From: Paguma larvata
Lineage: Eukaryota; Chordata; Mammalia; Carnivora; Viverridae
Assembly (NCBI GenBank): GCA_030068075.1
Contig: CM057835.1
Span: 37,995,715-38,059,714, forward strand
Reading direction: 5' to 3'
DNA length: 64,000 bases
Of this stretch, positions 42,561-54,450 are shown piece by piece (the stretch's first letter is position 1; the number at the start of each line of letters is the position of its first letter). The translations under genes and the position numbers were made by a program. Below the pieces are notes generated by a model, which was not told the DNA's origin, made no database searches, and was given only the letters and a program-made list of their open reading frames with translations.

Positions 42561-42740
42561 TCACTGATGAGTTTGTTCTTCTACCTGAAATTTGGCTTCT
42601 CTTTAAATCTATCAGATTCTTCCCTTGTGTCCATTTATGTTATTGTTTAAAGATTTTTGCACAAGCAAATAAATACATTGGAATTATATGGAAAGTGTAA
42701 AGGTACATTATCATGCAGAATTAAAAGTAATGAGTTCCTC

Positions 42741-42855
42741 TTGGGGCACCTGGCTGGCTCTGCTGGTAGAGCATGCGACTTTTGATCTCAGGGTTGTAGG
42801 TTTGAGCATGGCCCATGTTGGGTGTAGAGATTACTTAAAAAAAATAAAATCTTTA
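42741..42855 (+). mobile_element. short CanSINE of a different, older-looking subtype
   Basis: TTGGGGCACCTGGCTGGCTC, GCTGGTAGAGCATGCGACTT, CATGTTGGGTGTAGAGATTA and an AAATAAAATCTTTAAA tail, without a TC tract. Imperfect flanking repeats AAGTAATGAGTTCC and AAGGTAATGAGTCC mark the insertion. The tRNA-like A box is visible but this is not a functional tRNA gene. Confidence 0.9.
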
Positions 42856-43290
42856 AAGGTAATGAGTCCTTCCCAACTTCCCCCGACTGCATCTGCTACT
42901 TAGAGGTAATGACTCTTAAGGATCTATCATGTTTTCTTCCAGAGCTTTTCCTATTTGCATTCATATATGTCTGTATTCATATATTTTAAATTTATTTTTG
43001 GTATTTTAAAATTTATTTTCAATACAAATTAGAGCAGTCAGTGCATACTGGTAGGTACATGCTTTCTTACTTCATAACACAACCAGGAGATTTTCTCACA
43101 GAATATTTTGCTCTCAAAATTGAACAGATCACTGAATATTCTTAATATTCATATAGTATTTTTGATACCCCATAGAATAGGTATATCCTAAATTTTTAAA
43201 GTATTCCCTTATTTAATATTTAGTTTGTATCTGATTTTACCCATTAAAATCGCACTACATAATCGGTATATAATTCTTTATTTATATATA

Positions 43291-43661
43291 AGCTATAGAT
43301 TGAATGTTTGTGTCCCCAACCTCCAAAATTCGTATGTTGAAACCTAGTATCCAAAGTAATGGCATGTGGAGATGGGGGCCTCTAGGAGGTCATTACGCCA
43401 TAAGAATGGAGCCCTCGTGAATGGGACTTGGGTCCTTAAAAGAGACTCTAGAAAGTCTTCTGTCCCCTTCCCACGTAAGGACTCAATGTGAAGTGGGACA
43501 TCCAGTGGGCCAGAAAGCAGGCCCTACCCAGACTCCTAATCTTCAGGCACCTTGTTGTTAGATTCTGCTGCAGCCTCCAGAACTGAGAGAATCACATTTC
43601 TGTTGTTTAGAAGCTACCCAGTGTACGGCATTCTGTTAAAGCAGTCCAAACAGACTGAGAA
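43291..43661 (+). mobile_element. MaLR-like solo LTR, copy 2
   Basis: Same family as 6283-6610 in the opposite orientation: TGTTTGTGTCCCCAACCTCC, GGAGCCCTCGTGAATGGGAC, GCAGCCTCCAGAACTGAGAG, TTCTGTTGTTTAGAAGCTAC, and an end at GTCCAAACAGACTGAGA. No internal viral region. Confidence 0.6.
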
Positions 43662-43839
43662 AATATGTATAGCTATTTCTCTAGAATAGATTCCTGAAAG
43701 AATTTTAGATTAAAAGGATGATTTTAAAATTTTGATAGTTACTTACAAATTACCTTCCATTGAGAGTAACTATTTTCCTCACCCTGGTAAGTGGTGGGCA
43801 GTATTAATCCTTAAATTTTGGTCAATCTATCCAAAATGG

Positions 43840-44600
43840 AAGCGAAGAGGTCATTCCAGGGAGAAGGAGCAGCATGAAGAAGGCACAGACATGGTACACA
43901 GAAACTTGATCATTTATTTGGTATTTCCAGAAAGCGAGTGGGAGGGAGAGCAGAGTTGGGATCAGCTTCCAGAGGGAAGATACATGCACCCTGCCACGCA
44001 CATGACGTTCATCATCCCGCAGCTGAAATCCCAAGGCCAAGACTTCACGTAAGGCACGATAAAGGGCCTCAGAGGATTTCAAGGAGGGAAATGCCCTTGT
44101 CCCTCTGTTAGCATGAGGATAGATCTAGAATGAGATATGCCTAGAGACAGATTGAGAAGGTGCCTCAATACTAGACTTCAGTGAAGATGACAAGGACGTC
44201 ACCAGAGCAAAGACGGTAGGGCAGAGATGGGGATGATAAAGAGTGAAGAAATGCATGAGAAGAAATACGGTGTGAGGAGCGCTCGGAAAGTCGTAAATGC
44301 TAACTCGATATGTGAGATAAGGCAGGAGAAGGAATTTGAGACCTCTCTAGTAACTGGGGGGAAATTGTGGTATAATTAGTTAAGACAGTTAATATAAAAA
44401 AGATTGGTTTGGCAAAGAAACTATGAAAAAAATTTAGTGCCGGACTTACTAATTTAAAGGTATGTATCCAAATTCAGATACAGACATGCATCACAGAGTT
44501 AATGCTGGGGTTAGAGATAAACACTGGGGAGCCATCGGTATATAGATGGTATTTAGAAAGGTGAAAACTGATAGGCACAGATGTAGAGTAATAAAAAAAG
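43840..44600 (-). repeat. probable L2 fragment
   Basis: Reads like reverse L2: GTCATTCCAGGGAGAAGGAG, CAGCATGAAGAAGGCACAGA, and a GAAAGGTGAAAACTGATAGG end. The similarity is spread out and weak, and the middle has no clear match. The 106-codon frame (43732-44052) crossing it is not supported. Confidence 0.4.
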
Positions 44601-44964
44601 AGAGAAAAATGACTGACTTGAGATTATTATATTCCAACAGTCAGAAAACTACATGAGAAAATATTTCTGAGATGACAAAAAGGAAAAAAGAAATCTTATG
44701 AAGGATTTCATAATAATAATAGAGTGTAACTCTAACCTCAGGACATGATGATTTTAGAAGTCAGAATAAGTCTCTGTATTCACAGGTAGAAAAAACTAAT
44801 AAATAGGAAATTACCTACAGGATCTTGCCAGCAGGAATCTTTCTTTTAAGTACAGTTTTTCTTTTAAAAGGTGATATAAGAACACTACTAAGTTATCTGT
44901 CAATGGATGAAAAGATGAAAAAAAATCACTCAAAATCTCCTTAAAACAACTCTGAGCATTTTAT

Positions 44965-45417
44965 TTTATTTTATTTTTTTTTTAATTCTTTTTTTTTTTT
45001 TAATTTAAAATAGTTTATTTTCAAATTGGTTTACATAAAACACCCAGTGTTCATCCCAACATGTGCCCTTTTTTAATGCCCATCACCCCCTCTCCCCCCC
45101 CATCTCCCTCACCCTCAGTTTGTTCTTAGTCTTTGAGAGTCTCTTATGTTTTATCTCCCTCCCTCTCTGTGTCTTTTTTTTCTTTCCCCTCTTCCCCTCC
45201 CCCTGGTTTTTGCTTAGTCTCACCAAGTCCACCTATTCGTGGAAACATATGGTATCTGTCTTTTTCTGACTGACTTATTTCACTTAACATAATACCCTCC
45301 AGTTCCATCCATGTTGCTACGCATGGCCAGATTTCATTTTTTCTCATTGCCACATAGTAGTCCATTGTATATATGTACCACATCTTCTTTATCCACTCGT
45401 CAGTTGATGAGCATTTT
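44965..45417 (-). mobile_element. L1 3' end, reverse orientation, with target-site duplication
   Basis: Begins with a poly-T/TTTTAAT stretch (its A-tail) and reads back through the 3' UTR into ORF2 C-terminal coding (minus strand: MWYIYTMDYYVAMRKNEIWP). Flanked by TGAGCATTTTAT at 44953-44964 and 45418-45429. It is in the same orientation as ASXL3, so its 3' end could contribute processing signals to the transcript (inference). Confidence 0.95.
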
Positions 45418-45582
45418 ATAAATTTTCTTCTAGCCTATTTTACTGGTGTGCTTCTATTTTAAAGTTATAATTTGCCTAAGTATTGAATTAAAATATTTCA
45501 TTTTATATAACACCCTCTCCATACTATAAAACCATCATAAATATGTCAACCGGTTAAATATATTCTACTAACTTGTTTCAAT

Positions 45583-45763
45583 TCCATGGTTTTCAAACTA
45601 GCTATATCTTAGAATTTTTATGGCAATTCTTTTAATGCAAATCTTCAGGCAACTCCAAGCCAATTATTAAGTAAAAATCCCTGGGTGGCACCCAGGTATC
45701 AGCATTTTCTTATATCTTTCCAAATGATTCTAATTTACAGCCAAGTTTGAGAATCACTGATAT
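45583..45763 (-). mobile_element. MER5A-like hAT DNA transposon remnant
   Basis: Non-autonomous element of about 180 bp with terminal inverted repeats CCATGGTTTTCAAACT and AGTTTGAGAATCACTG, and an interior TTTCCAAATGATTCTAATTT matching MER5A. No transposase. Confidence 0.75.
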
Positions 45764-48700
45764 CACTGGTAAGCATTTAAATTATGTCCTTTGTAACTGA
45801 GATAGCATTAACATGAATCTGTTAGCACATATTTTTTTCTTATATTCAAAACTATTTTAAGATAGGCTTGCAGAAGTGGCATTATTAATTTGGGATGTGT
45901 AAGTTATGTAATGACCTTTCGCGAATAATGCCAACTGGCTTTTTCAAATGAGTTATTTTGGTTTACACTCTCACCAGTAATATATAGCAGGCAACATCTT
46001 TTGGAGTCAGGGTGAAGTGTGTGGACTGATTAATTTATTAGGCAAATGAAGAAACAATCCCCAGTGGTTACTTTACCTTGCATTTCTATGATTATTAGCA
46101 AGATCGAATGTTTATCCCATACTTGTTTATTCCCTAGTTGTTTACATTGGAGCTCTTTGGTTCAAGTCCTTTTACTGTGATGCTCTAAGGTCGTCATTTT
46201 TTTTTCTTAACTGTTTTAATAATCTCTTCATATCATAACTTCAGCATATTAACTGAAAATGTTTTCCCCACTGTCACTTAATATTTAGCACGTAAAAATT
46301 TCTGTAGTCAGTCATGCGCATTTTCTTTTCCTTTGCATGTTGTTTTACAGATATTAACTCTGAAAAGTCACTTCCCTATCAAAGGTGGATTCACACAGGA
46401 TTTGAATTTTTCTAATTTTCTTCCCCATACTCTGGTTTCTCTTCATATCACATAAATCTTTCACCTTTCACTAATTTTCTTCCCAATTGTATGACTTTTC
46501 GTTGGTAGGTTTTCAATCACGTATGTATCTTCCTCAATATAAAACACAACTAACACATTACATGTTCAATAGACATTTATCACTTTTCATGGCTTTCTGT
46601 GGCTCAGAAAGAGTAGAGCTTTCTTGTCCATATCTGATTCATGCTCCTACTCCTTCCCTGCAGAAGAATCTGGTACTACTCATGGGAAATTCTTTCATCA
46701 GCAGAATGTCAAAAGAATTCAGCTCAGAGTTTTGCTGGCTATGGGGAAATTTTTACCTTTAAATGTTTGATAAAGGAAATGTCTAAAATTAACTACATCC
46801 ACCACTACTGTTAAGATTGCCATTCATACCACAGGACAAATGTCAGTTTAACTTAGTTATGTTCTCTCCTCCTCCTTTCTCCTTTTCCTCTCTCTTTGTC
46901 CACTTATATTCTCAAGACAATTTGTTCAGAGGTAGTTATTTGCTTTAATTAGAAGTATTACCATAGAAAGATATTTAGTAAACATAGCTTTCTGGTATAA
47001 AATAGAAGTTTTGCGAAATTCAAATTTCATAGTTACTTGGAAGGGCATGAAATACATCTGCAGAATTCGTATCAAATTATAAAGTAAAAACAAACTTTAC
47101 AAAGGGCCTAACTTCTAGGCAAGATCTCTTATGGAAACAATATGTTTTGAGAAAGGAAGAGTAAACACAAAAGCCAGAGAAGTTAAGCAACCTTCCCTTC
47201 CCCAGACTTAGTTTTGACACTTAAAAATACATCTAAGAATCTGGCAGTAAGCCTAAAAGAAATTTAATACACCTAGTTCTTTAATTTCACCCTCAGGAAG
47301 ATATAATTCATGAGAGGCATAATTTGGGAGCAGGGACTGCAGAAATGCTTGTTTCCTACGAGCCATATTAATACTGTTCCATACAGAAAAAACCAGTAAA
47401 ATAAAGTTAAGAATGCCTAAGATCAATGCAAATGTAAAAAGAGAATAAACAATACTGTTTCAGGATAATGGTTTTGAAAAACTAAAATTATACACACATA
47501 CATATTAATAAATTCCAAAAGCAGTGCTACTAATATGTTATATATGCGTTACCTCTGTTTTACAGAAATAAACATCTTCCTTAGGAAAAAATGCGCATTT
47601 TGATGACCCATGGGGAGAAATGTATCTTTAGACAAAAGAAGATTTCCTGTACATTATTTTACAGCAATATCAATGTTCCAGCCAGGCACACAGAGACCCT
47701 CCAGACAACAACTCCAGTGACAAAAAGGGAGAAAAATATGTAAGTGTAATTGGAGCGGAAAGGAAAAGAGTTGGTGAGCCACAGTTATTCAAGAAAAATT
47801 ACTTTCAACCTGGAGCCCTAGTTAATCAACTATCTAAATGGTAACTGATTAAGCAGTGACTAAAATTATAGGGAACTATCTATGTTTATGTAACAATAAG
47901 GGAAATAGATCTGCCTTCCTTCGTTTCTCAATGTTTCAAAGAACCAAACTTGAGATATCATGGCTTCTGGCCATTTGGCAAACATCTTAAGTAACCACAA
48001 CTCCAACTCACTCATTTAACCTGAATTAATATTCTTGAGGTTTTATATAGCCATTTAAAGCTTTCAGGAAATAGTTCCTCGATGCACCTGCCACCTAATT
48101 CCATGAAATCAATATTTCACTAAAGCTAAGTCAGGAAATCTTAAGGTGCTGAATTCAATTATGACTGTTACTTCATGAGCTGCTAGTAGATAAAACATAT
48201 CATTGAAATTGAAAATCATTACAGTTAAAGAGCTTTACCTCCTTGGGGGGGTGTTTTATTAGGTACCATTAATATAATTAATAACAGTATATCATGTTAG
48301 GATAACAATAACAACTTTAATATATGATATAGTACTTTCCTATTGCCAAATGCCAGATTATAAGTACAGAGACAACATTTTCTCTGGCTGTGCCTAAAAT
48401 AAATCTATTGTGATGTGGGAAGAAGTTGACTGTCAATATGAAAAGGAAAACTGATAATATTGATTCAAACTTCATTCAAAGATGAAAACAAGTATTTACT
48501 GAAACCCAGATATGTTACTATTTAAGCAGAAAACAAAAATTCATATATTTAGTCATAAGCACATTATACATGAAAGGCAATGGTAAGCTGAGGTTCCACA
48601 TAGAAAAGTTTTGTAGACACATTAAAAAAAAAACTCTTAGTAAACACCTAGAATTGGTCTTCAAATGCTGTCTCTTTTCAAATAATTACTAATTACCTGA

Positions 48701-49082
48701 CTGGCCTCCTTGCACTGATCCTTATAATATTCTGGGATCCAATGTAGAGTATACCTACTTCATTTTCAAAACAAAACACAAAATGAACAAATGTCCAAAC
48801 AGATAAAAATCTAAAGTTCTAGACCTATTTATCACTCAAGTGGCAAACCTTTGATGATTCTAAAATTGTTCATTTTGTCAGGTGGATTGTTAAACTGAGC
48901 TTCAAGGAAACTCTAGAAATTTTCAAAACAAACACGATGCTAGTACATTCCTATCTTCCATTTCCTCCTTGGTTTGCTCACGCCTCCTGATAGGCATTCT
49001 TTTAATTTTTTTCTTTTTTTTTTCCCCTTTGGGATCCCCATGTCAAGTCTAACATTTGCCTGTGGCTTAACATTTTACTGTG

Positions 49083-49312
49083 ATGGAAAGAATGAGCTTT
49101 GGAATCAGCAAGACCCAGACTCAAATACCAGATCTCCCACCTATAACCATGTGAAGTCAGAGGCAAAAGTACCTAACTTCTCTAGCATCAACTTCCTCAT
49201 CTGTAAAATGAACAAACAGCTCCTACTTCTCAATGTTACTGTGTGGATTAACTGAACTAAGAAATAGAAACTGCTTGGCTCAGGGCCTGACACTGATCAG
49301 TTACTGCAAAAA
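49083..49312 (+). repeat. MIR element
   Basis: GAGCTTTGGAATCAGCAAGA, CTTCCTCATCTGTAAAATGA, ACTGTGTGGATTAACTGAAC, GGCTCAGGGCCTGACACTGA: full MIR order. Confidence 0.75.
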
Positions 49313-50279
49313 TGTTAGTTTCCTGCCCTTTTGCCAAAATGACATTCAACGGACAGTTCTAATGATATTTACAGACACATACATCTGTATTTCTTCTTTT
49401 CAGTTTTTTGCCTGTATTCTACTATTAGGCCTAATAAACTTCCTCCATGTTCAACACTCAGCAAGCTTTTCACTGCCTAAAGGAAAATAACTGAAGTAAT
49501 ATTTCATAAATAAATAATAGGCAAGAAAAGGCACCAAGTTTCTAAAGAACATGTTCAAAAATTGCAGAAACTCTAGCATATTCTCTGTAAAAACTTTAAA
49601 TGCATAGGCAGTTTAAGGAGAAAGAGAGACAGTGTTTGTGCTGCAAAACTCCTTAAAAGTACAACCCAATTTGATTCTTAGTAAAACAGGGTTAGAATAA
49701 TGAAGTGCTCTCAGTGAAGATAAAGCAAAACATTTACTGGGAAAAATCAGCCATCACCCTCAAGAATATTTATTAATGTAGTCAGGCTACTTTGCTTAAA
49801 AGAGCCCCAAGGAAAAGGGTGAACAAGCAGACTACAACTTCAGCAAGAAAGATCATGGAGATGCAGTCAATGTTCACAGGGAAGAAGGCTCAGATATATA
49901 ATGAAAAGGAAAATAAAACATTTCTATCTAACTTTGCAGTAGGATTTGCATGTATAGATAAATTGGTAGTCAAAATATGGCCACAGTTTACACAAACTGT
50001 AACTCAGACAGAGGAATTAGAAAGCACACCAGGGCCTCCCGAATTCTCTCTTTCCAACAAGTCACACTTCTCAGTTTCGATTCTAGTCTGCACTGTCACA
50101 CTGACAAAACAGAAATAACGTATGTGAGCGACATCCATCTGGGAATCACCCTCGTAACCTTCTACACAGTCATTCAAATCACACTGCCTGGCCGCCAGGC
50201 ATCCAGTTGTCTTCTCAAACCCACTCGACATAAACAGGGGAATGAGTAACAACTACGCGGTTCCATACAGGAAGACCCT

Positions 50280-50531
50280 CAATGTCCATTTTCACCCGTC
50301 ACTAGCTGGTACCTACCCGGAAGGAATGAACGGAACCACTCCAATGCAATCCCAGCCACTCCTGCTAGTTCAAGCATTCGGTTCAGCATCACCTCATGAC
50401 CAACACGAAAGCAGCTGAGGCTCTAATATAATCATCATGGAAAGTTGTCCCAAATCCTTCATTCGAGGAAGATCCTTCATACACACCAACGCTGTCTCCA
50501 AGCCATGCCGGGGTCTGAAACCAGACTGGAA
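50280..50531 (-). mobile_element. CR1/L3-like LINE reverse-transcriptase relic
   Basis: On the minus strand the sequence translates in pieces to FQSGFRPRHGLETALV, then (after frame shifts) LNRMLELAGVAGIALEWF followed by RSFLPGRYQLVTGE. These are the QSGFR-GHGTETAL and LALEWFRSFLSGRYQ blocks of CR1/L3-clade reverse transcriptases, which stopped moving in mammals very long ago. Stops and shifts make it non-coding. It is CpG-richer than the surrounding intron, and the adjoining 50000-50280 shares that composition without an assignable identity. Such old copies are mostly unreadable, so this degree of preservation is unusual. Confidence 0.75.
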
Positions 50532-52159
50532 AATATTATATATGTGTATATATAGTAAAACTCCCACAAACCACTCTTCTACTATGTCATATTTATTTAC
50601 AGCTGCTTAATCCATCCTATATATAAATATATAGATATATATTGCCTTCTCAAGGTGAAATATGAACATTCAAGGAAAGATCCTTTTCATAGTAGAAGGT
50701 AAACTGAAAGCATATGAAGACCTGGTGCTGCCTGGTAAGGTAGTTGAGGTGGTCCCAAATGGAATAAACTCTGTCCTGAAGGGGAGAGAGAAAACACAAT
50801 ATTGGTTTCCAAGGCTAATCTTCTAGGCTTGGTATATAGGATCAAACTATTCTCGTGTTTAAAAAAAACAACAACAAAACAAAAAAACCTTGGCTTTTTT
50901 GGGAGATGGGAAAGTAATGCCAGATTAACTCTTGACACTGTTTCATATTACCAAACATGTGCCTTCTTTCTCCTGAATCCCACTGTGTGGACACCACTTT
51001 CATGATCCTGGCTACCATTGCCTTGACTGCATTATCAGAATCTCTACTGATCAAGGAATCCTCTACTTGCTCATCATGCAGACAGGACCAGAAAACTTTT
51101 AATGAATATCAACTTCAAATGGTAGGAATAATAATAATAAAAAAATCAATGGAACCCCAAGAGCTATTATATGTTAAAGAGCAAGAACAGACCAACTTAT
51201 TTAAAATATCAATTTCCCCTCTCACTTCTTAATGAATAGGCTTTTAAGAAACAAAGAGATAGATATTATATAGAGTTTTCAAAATTAAACCAGAGAATTC
51301 ACTACTTTTATCTTCTTGAAACCTTTATTACAATATTAAAGACTATATAGTTCCTTTTGGTACCCCTCTCTCAAATTAATGCTGAAAACTAAAACTTTCA
51401 ATTCTAGCACAAAACCTTACTAAGTTTCTATATTTCCAGAATGTATCTGGAATAAAATTAAATGGGTTAAATCACTGCAGCATTCTTTTCTATGTACTTA
51501 CCCTCAATTATTATTTGCATTAAGCAAATGGCTATCTGACTGCTTGTCATATATAATTCCATTTAAAATTAATAGAATTCTGTCTTCTAATATCCATTTC
51601 ACTTGCTCTACTAGCCAGACTAATCCCATCCTTGTCGGCTACATTCAGTCTATACTAAAATGAAAAATCTTTGTAATGTCCATCTAGTGCACTGCCTCCT
51701 CTACCCCCTCAATATTTACTTTGGTTCTCAAGTCAACTGTTCCATTGACATCAAATATCCAGAAACCTTTCAGACAGGTTTGGATCTGAGGTTTATATCA
51801 AACATAATATTCATCGTGTTTTTTTCTGGACACTCTCCCACTGACTTCACTGCATCTCATGAAAAGTGACATAACTCCCAAGGAAAATGCAAAACCTAAA
51901 TGGATCACCTAGGCAAAGGACTTACAAAATACCATACCAAAAGGGAGACCAGTTGGTAGGTAGTTCAAACTTACAGTCCACTAGGTGCTTAACAATATAC
52001 TATGCTTCTCCTCCTAAAATTTTAAGTCCTTTGGTATGACATATCGACCCTCTGTTGTGTAACTTGAGGATGTGACCAAGTGCAGTAAGTATAAGAGTCT
52101 TCTCAAACCATCCCTTATACAGATGTCAGCTGAAGATGTCTATAAGTAACATATGCTCT

Positions 52160-52345
52160 ATCAAATAAACATTTGCTGAGATAGGCACTACGATGTAGGA
52201 ACTATATAGGATATACAACAAACAGGAGTGAGATAGGTCACTACCTCTCTTGCAATTCACAGTTTAGATGGGAGAAAGACATATAAGCAAAAACAACTGT
52301 GGTAAAGATGCATTTAAAACCTCCCTTTAAATACAAAACAAGGAA
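52160..52345 (-). repeat. L2 3'-end fragment
   Basis: Reverse L2 end: CAAATAAACATTTGCTGAGA, CAATTCACAGTTTAGATGGG, AAAGACATATAAGC, in consensus order. Confidence 0.5.
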
Positions 52346-53439
52346 CCATATTTCTGCCTGGGAATCATGGGGTAAGTTTCCCAGGGGAGATGACAATTTG
52401 CATCTTAAATTATAAGCAGGTAGCAGGGTAGCAGTAATGGTAATAATCAACAGAAGCTAAGGCATTAGCATACATGTAATTTAGTAGACTCTTGGAAATC
52501 AGATCACTACTCAAAAGTAAAATATATTCTGTCCTATATTTAGTGGAATAGACAGTCAAACTATTTCAGTGTAATGGAAAATTCCTGGTATACGATGAAC
52601 ATTTAATAAATATTAAACAAGACAAAACTGTGAGAACCTTAATGATAGAAGCACACAAATAATTACACAGATTTTGCATAAATCAATCATTTCCTACACG
52701 TTTAAATGGAGACCTCCTCAGAGGCGGCAAAGTGGATTTTTCATTGACGCCTATTCTCCAAAATTTCATTTTGTGTATTTCAAGCTTCATAATCAAATTT
52801 CAAGCCAAATTTGGATGATAGTCCAAAAACACAGGACTCAGAGACACATCTTTCCCCTCCAAACAACTAATTAGATAATTAGTAGGAGGTACTGTCAGGA
52901 CACTACCTGTTAAAACAGAAAAATCTGGAATATGGGAACGCAGAGGAAATACCACATTGATACCATCCATTTAAAAGGCTAAAGTGGCCCAACTATGAAA
53001 TACAGTTTCTCAGTTATAAATAGGACCTCCCCAAAAGCACCTCATTTAACTAAATATTATTTACTTGTCGGTATATTGTAAAGTGGGAAAATCCCTGCCT
53101 AGAGGTCCGCGCATGTCATCGGCAGATATATTAAAAATGACTCAGGATCTGCTTAATCAAGTAACAATGGCTTTCAATCTTATCACTGAACCTGAGTTAA
53201 GAACATAAATTAAAATCCCATTTCTAATGTCTCATGAAATTTTAGATAAAAACTTGGGTATTAAATAATATTACCTACTTCTTTTTTGAAACAACCTTTT
53301 GGCACCAGTGTGCCAAAATATTACTGTGAAATATCTCAGAAAACAAATTTGACTTGAAACCTATTTATTCTTAATTTCCCCAAATTCTTAAGGCAGCAAA
53401 CAGTAAAATCACATTATTCAAATATCTTACAATTGACAG

Positions 53440-53590
53440 CACATTTTCCAAATTATATGATTTTCATAATAATCTTAAGATGCAGATAAAGAGCTACAAT
53501 TCCCCCCATTTTACTGGAAAGATTAAAACAAGACTGAATGACTTATCCAGGATAACACATTATGTTAGACGCAGAAATGGAGAATTAAAA
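53440..53590 (-). repeat. MIR-like fragment
   Basis: Reverse MIR-like order: AATTATATGATTTTCATAAT, CCCCCCATTTTACTGGAAAG, GACTTATCCAGGATAACACA. Confidence 0.5.
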
Positions 53591-53604
53591 TTTCCATTCA
53601 CTCA

Positions 53605-53940
53605 ATCAGAAAATAGCATGAGCCTATTATATGAAGGGCACCATGGGGAAGAGACGAATCAATGAGACATGAACCCTACCATTAAGGAAACTGCAGTCCT
53701 ATTATAACAAGAGAAAATCTGAGCTAGTTTATTAGATGCTACAACAAAGGAACACACATATTATGTTATAATGGAATAGGGAGGATAAAATAATGAATTA
53801 GAGCCAGAATTAAAGAATTCTTTACTGAGGAAGTGGTATAAGAAATTGGAATTGGGCTTTGGAGGTGGGGGGTGGAGGACAAGCAATGGTGAAGGTCATT
53901 GAGGGCTGAGCAGAGACTTGAAAATATATGGAATGTTTGC
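53605..53940 (-). repeat. L2-like fragment
   Basis: Reverse L2-type order: ATGAACCCTACCATTAAGGA, AACTGCAGTCCTATTATAAC, TTTACTGAGGAAGTGGTATA, GAGCAGAGACTTGAAAATAT. Diverged. Confidence 0.45.
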
Positions 53941-54049
53941 ATCAAATCAAGTATAGGTAATTATTTTTTCAAATGTCAGATTTAACCTAAATCAAGACCA
54001 AAAATGAGATTTAATTTAAAAACAGATATAACAGCAGCTGGCAGTTGTT

Positions 54050-54450
54050 CCTCAATAACTACCTTTCCCTAAAGTTAAGGTTCTTACATTTTAGCTGGAA
54101 ACACATCTCCTGCAAGACTATATTCTGCAGCTTCCCATTCAGCTAAGTGCAACTCTGTATCTGGCCAATGGGCAAGAGGAAAACTGATGCACTCAACTTC
54201 CAGAAGATATCAATAAAAGAGATTGCATGTGTCCCTTCTTCCAGCTGCTTCTTGGAACATAGATTTGGTGGCTAGCCATGTTAAGACCATCAGGATGAGC
54301 ACAAAATCCTAAGGATAAAGGGGCAATAAGACAGAAGGACCCTGACCTCTTGGATATCCTGATGTATGTGGCCTCATCATTCCTGGACTAACCACCTTAA
54401 GAATGTCATGTGAGAAATTAACTTTTATTTTTTTTAATCACTTATTTTGG
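54050..54450 (+). repeat. old interspersed repeat, family not resolved
   Basis: Recognisable pieces such as CCAGCTGCTTCTTGGAACAT, ATTTGGTGGCTAGCCATGTT, GACAGAAGGACCCTGACCTC and a CACTTATTTTGGGATTCC end resemble a widespread old mammalian repeat or LTR whose name I cannot give with confidence. Confidence 0.4.

Noticed and set aside
42741..42855. A tRNA gene (A-box-like TGGCTCTGCTGGTAGAGCAT).
   Set aside because: It is the tRNA-derived head of a CanSINE with an A-rich tail and flanking duplications, with no foldable mature tRNA.
43732..44052. A 106-codon open frame on the plus strand.
   Set aside because: It overlaps a probable reverse L2 fragment and has no other support.
49792..50118. A 108-codon open frame on the plus strand.
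   Set aside because: No domain or conservation argument is visible, and it ends in unassigned intron sequence next to the CR1-like relic on the other strand.
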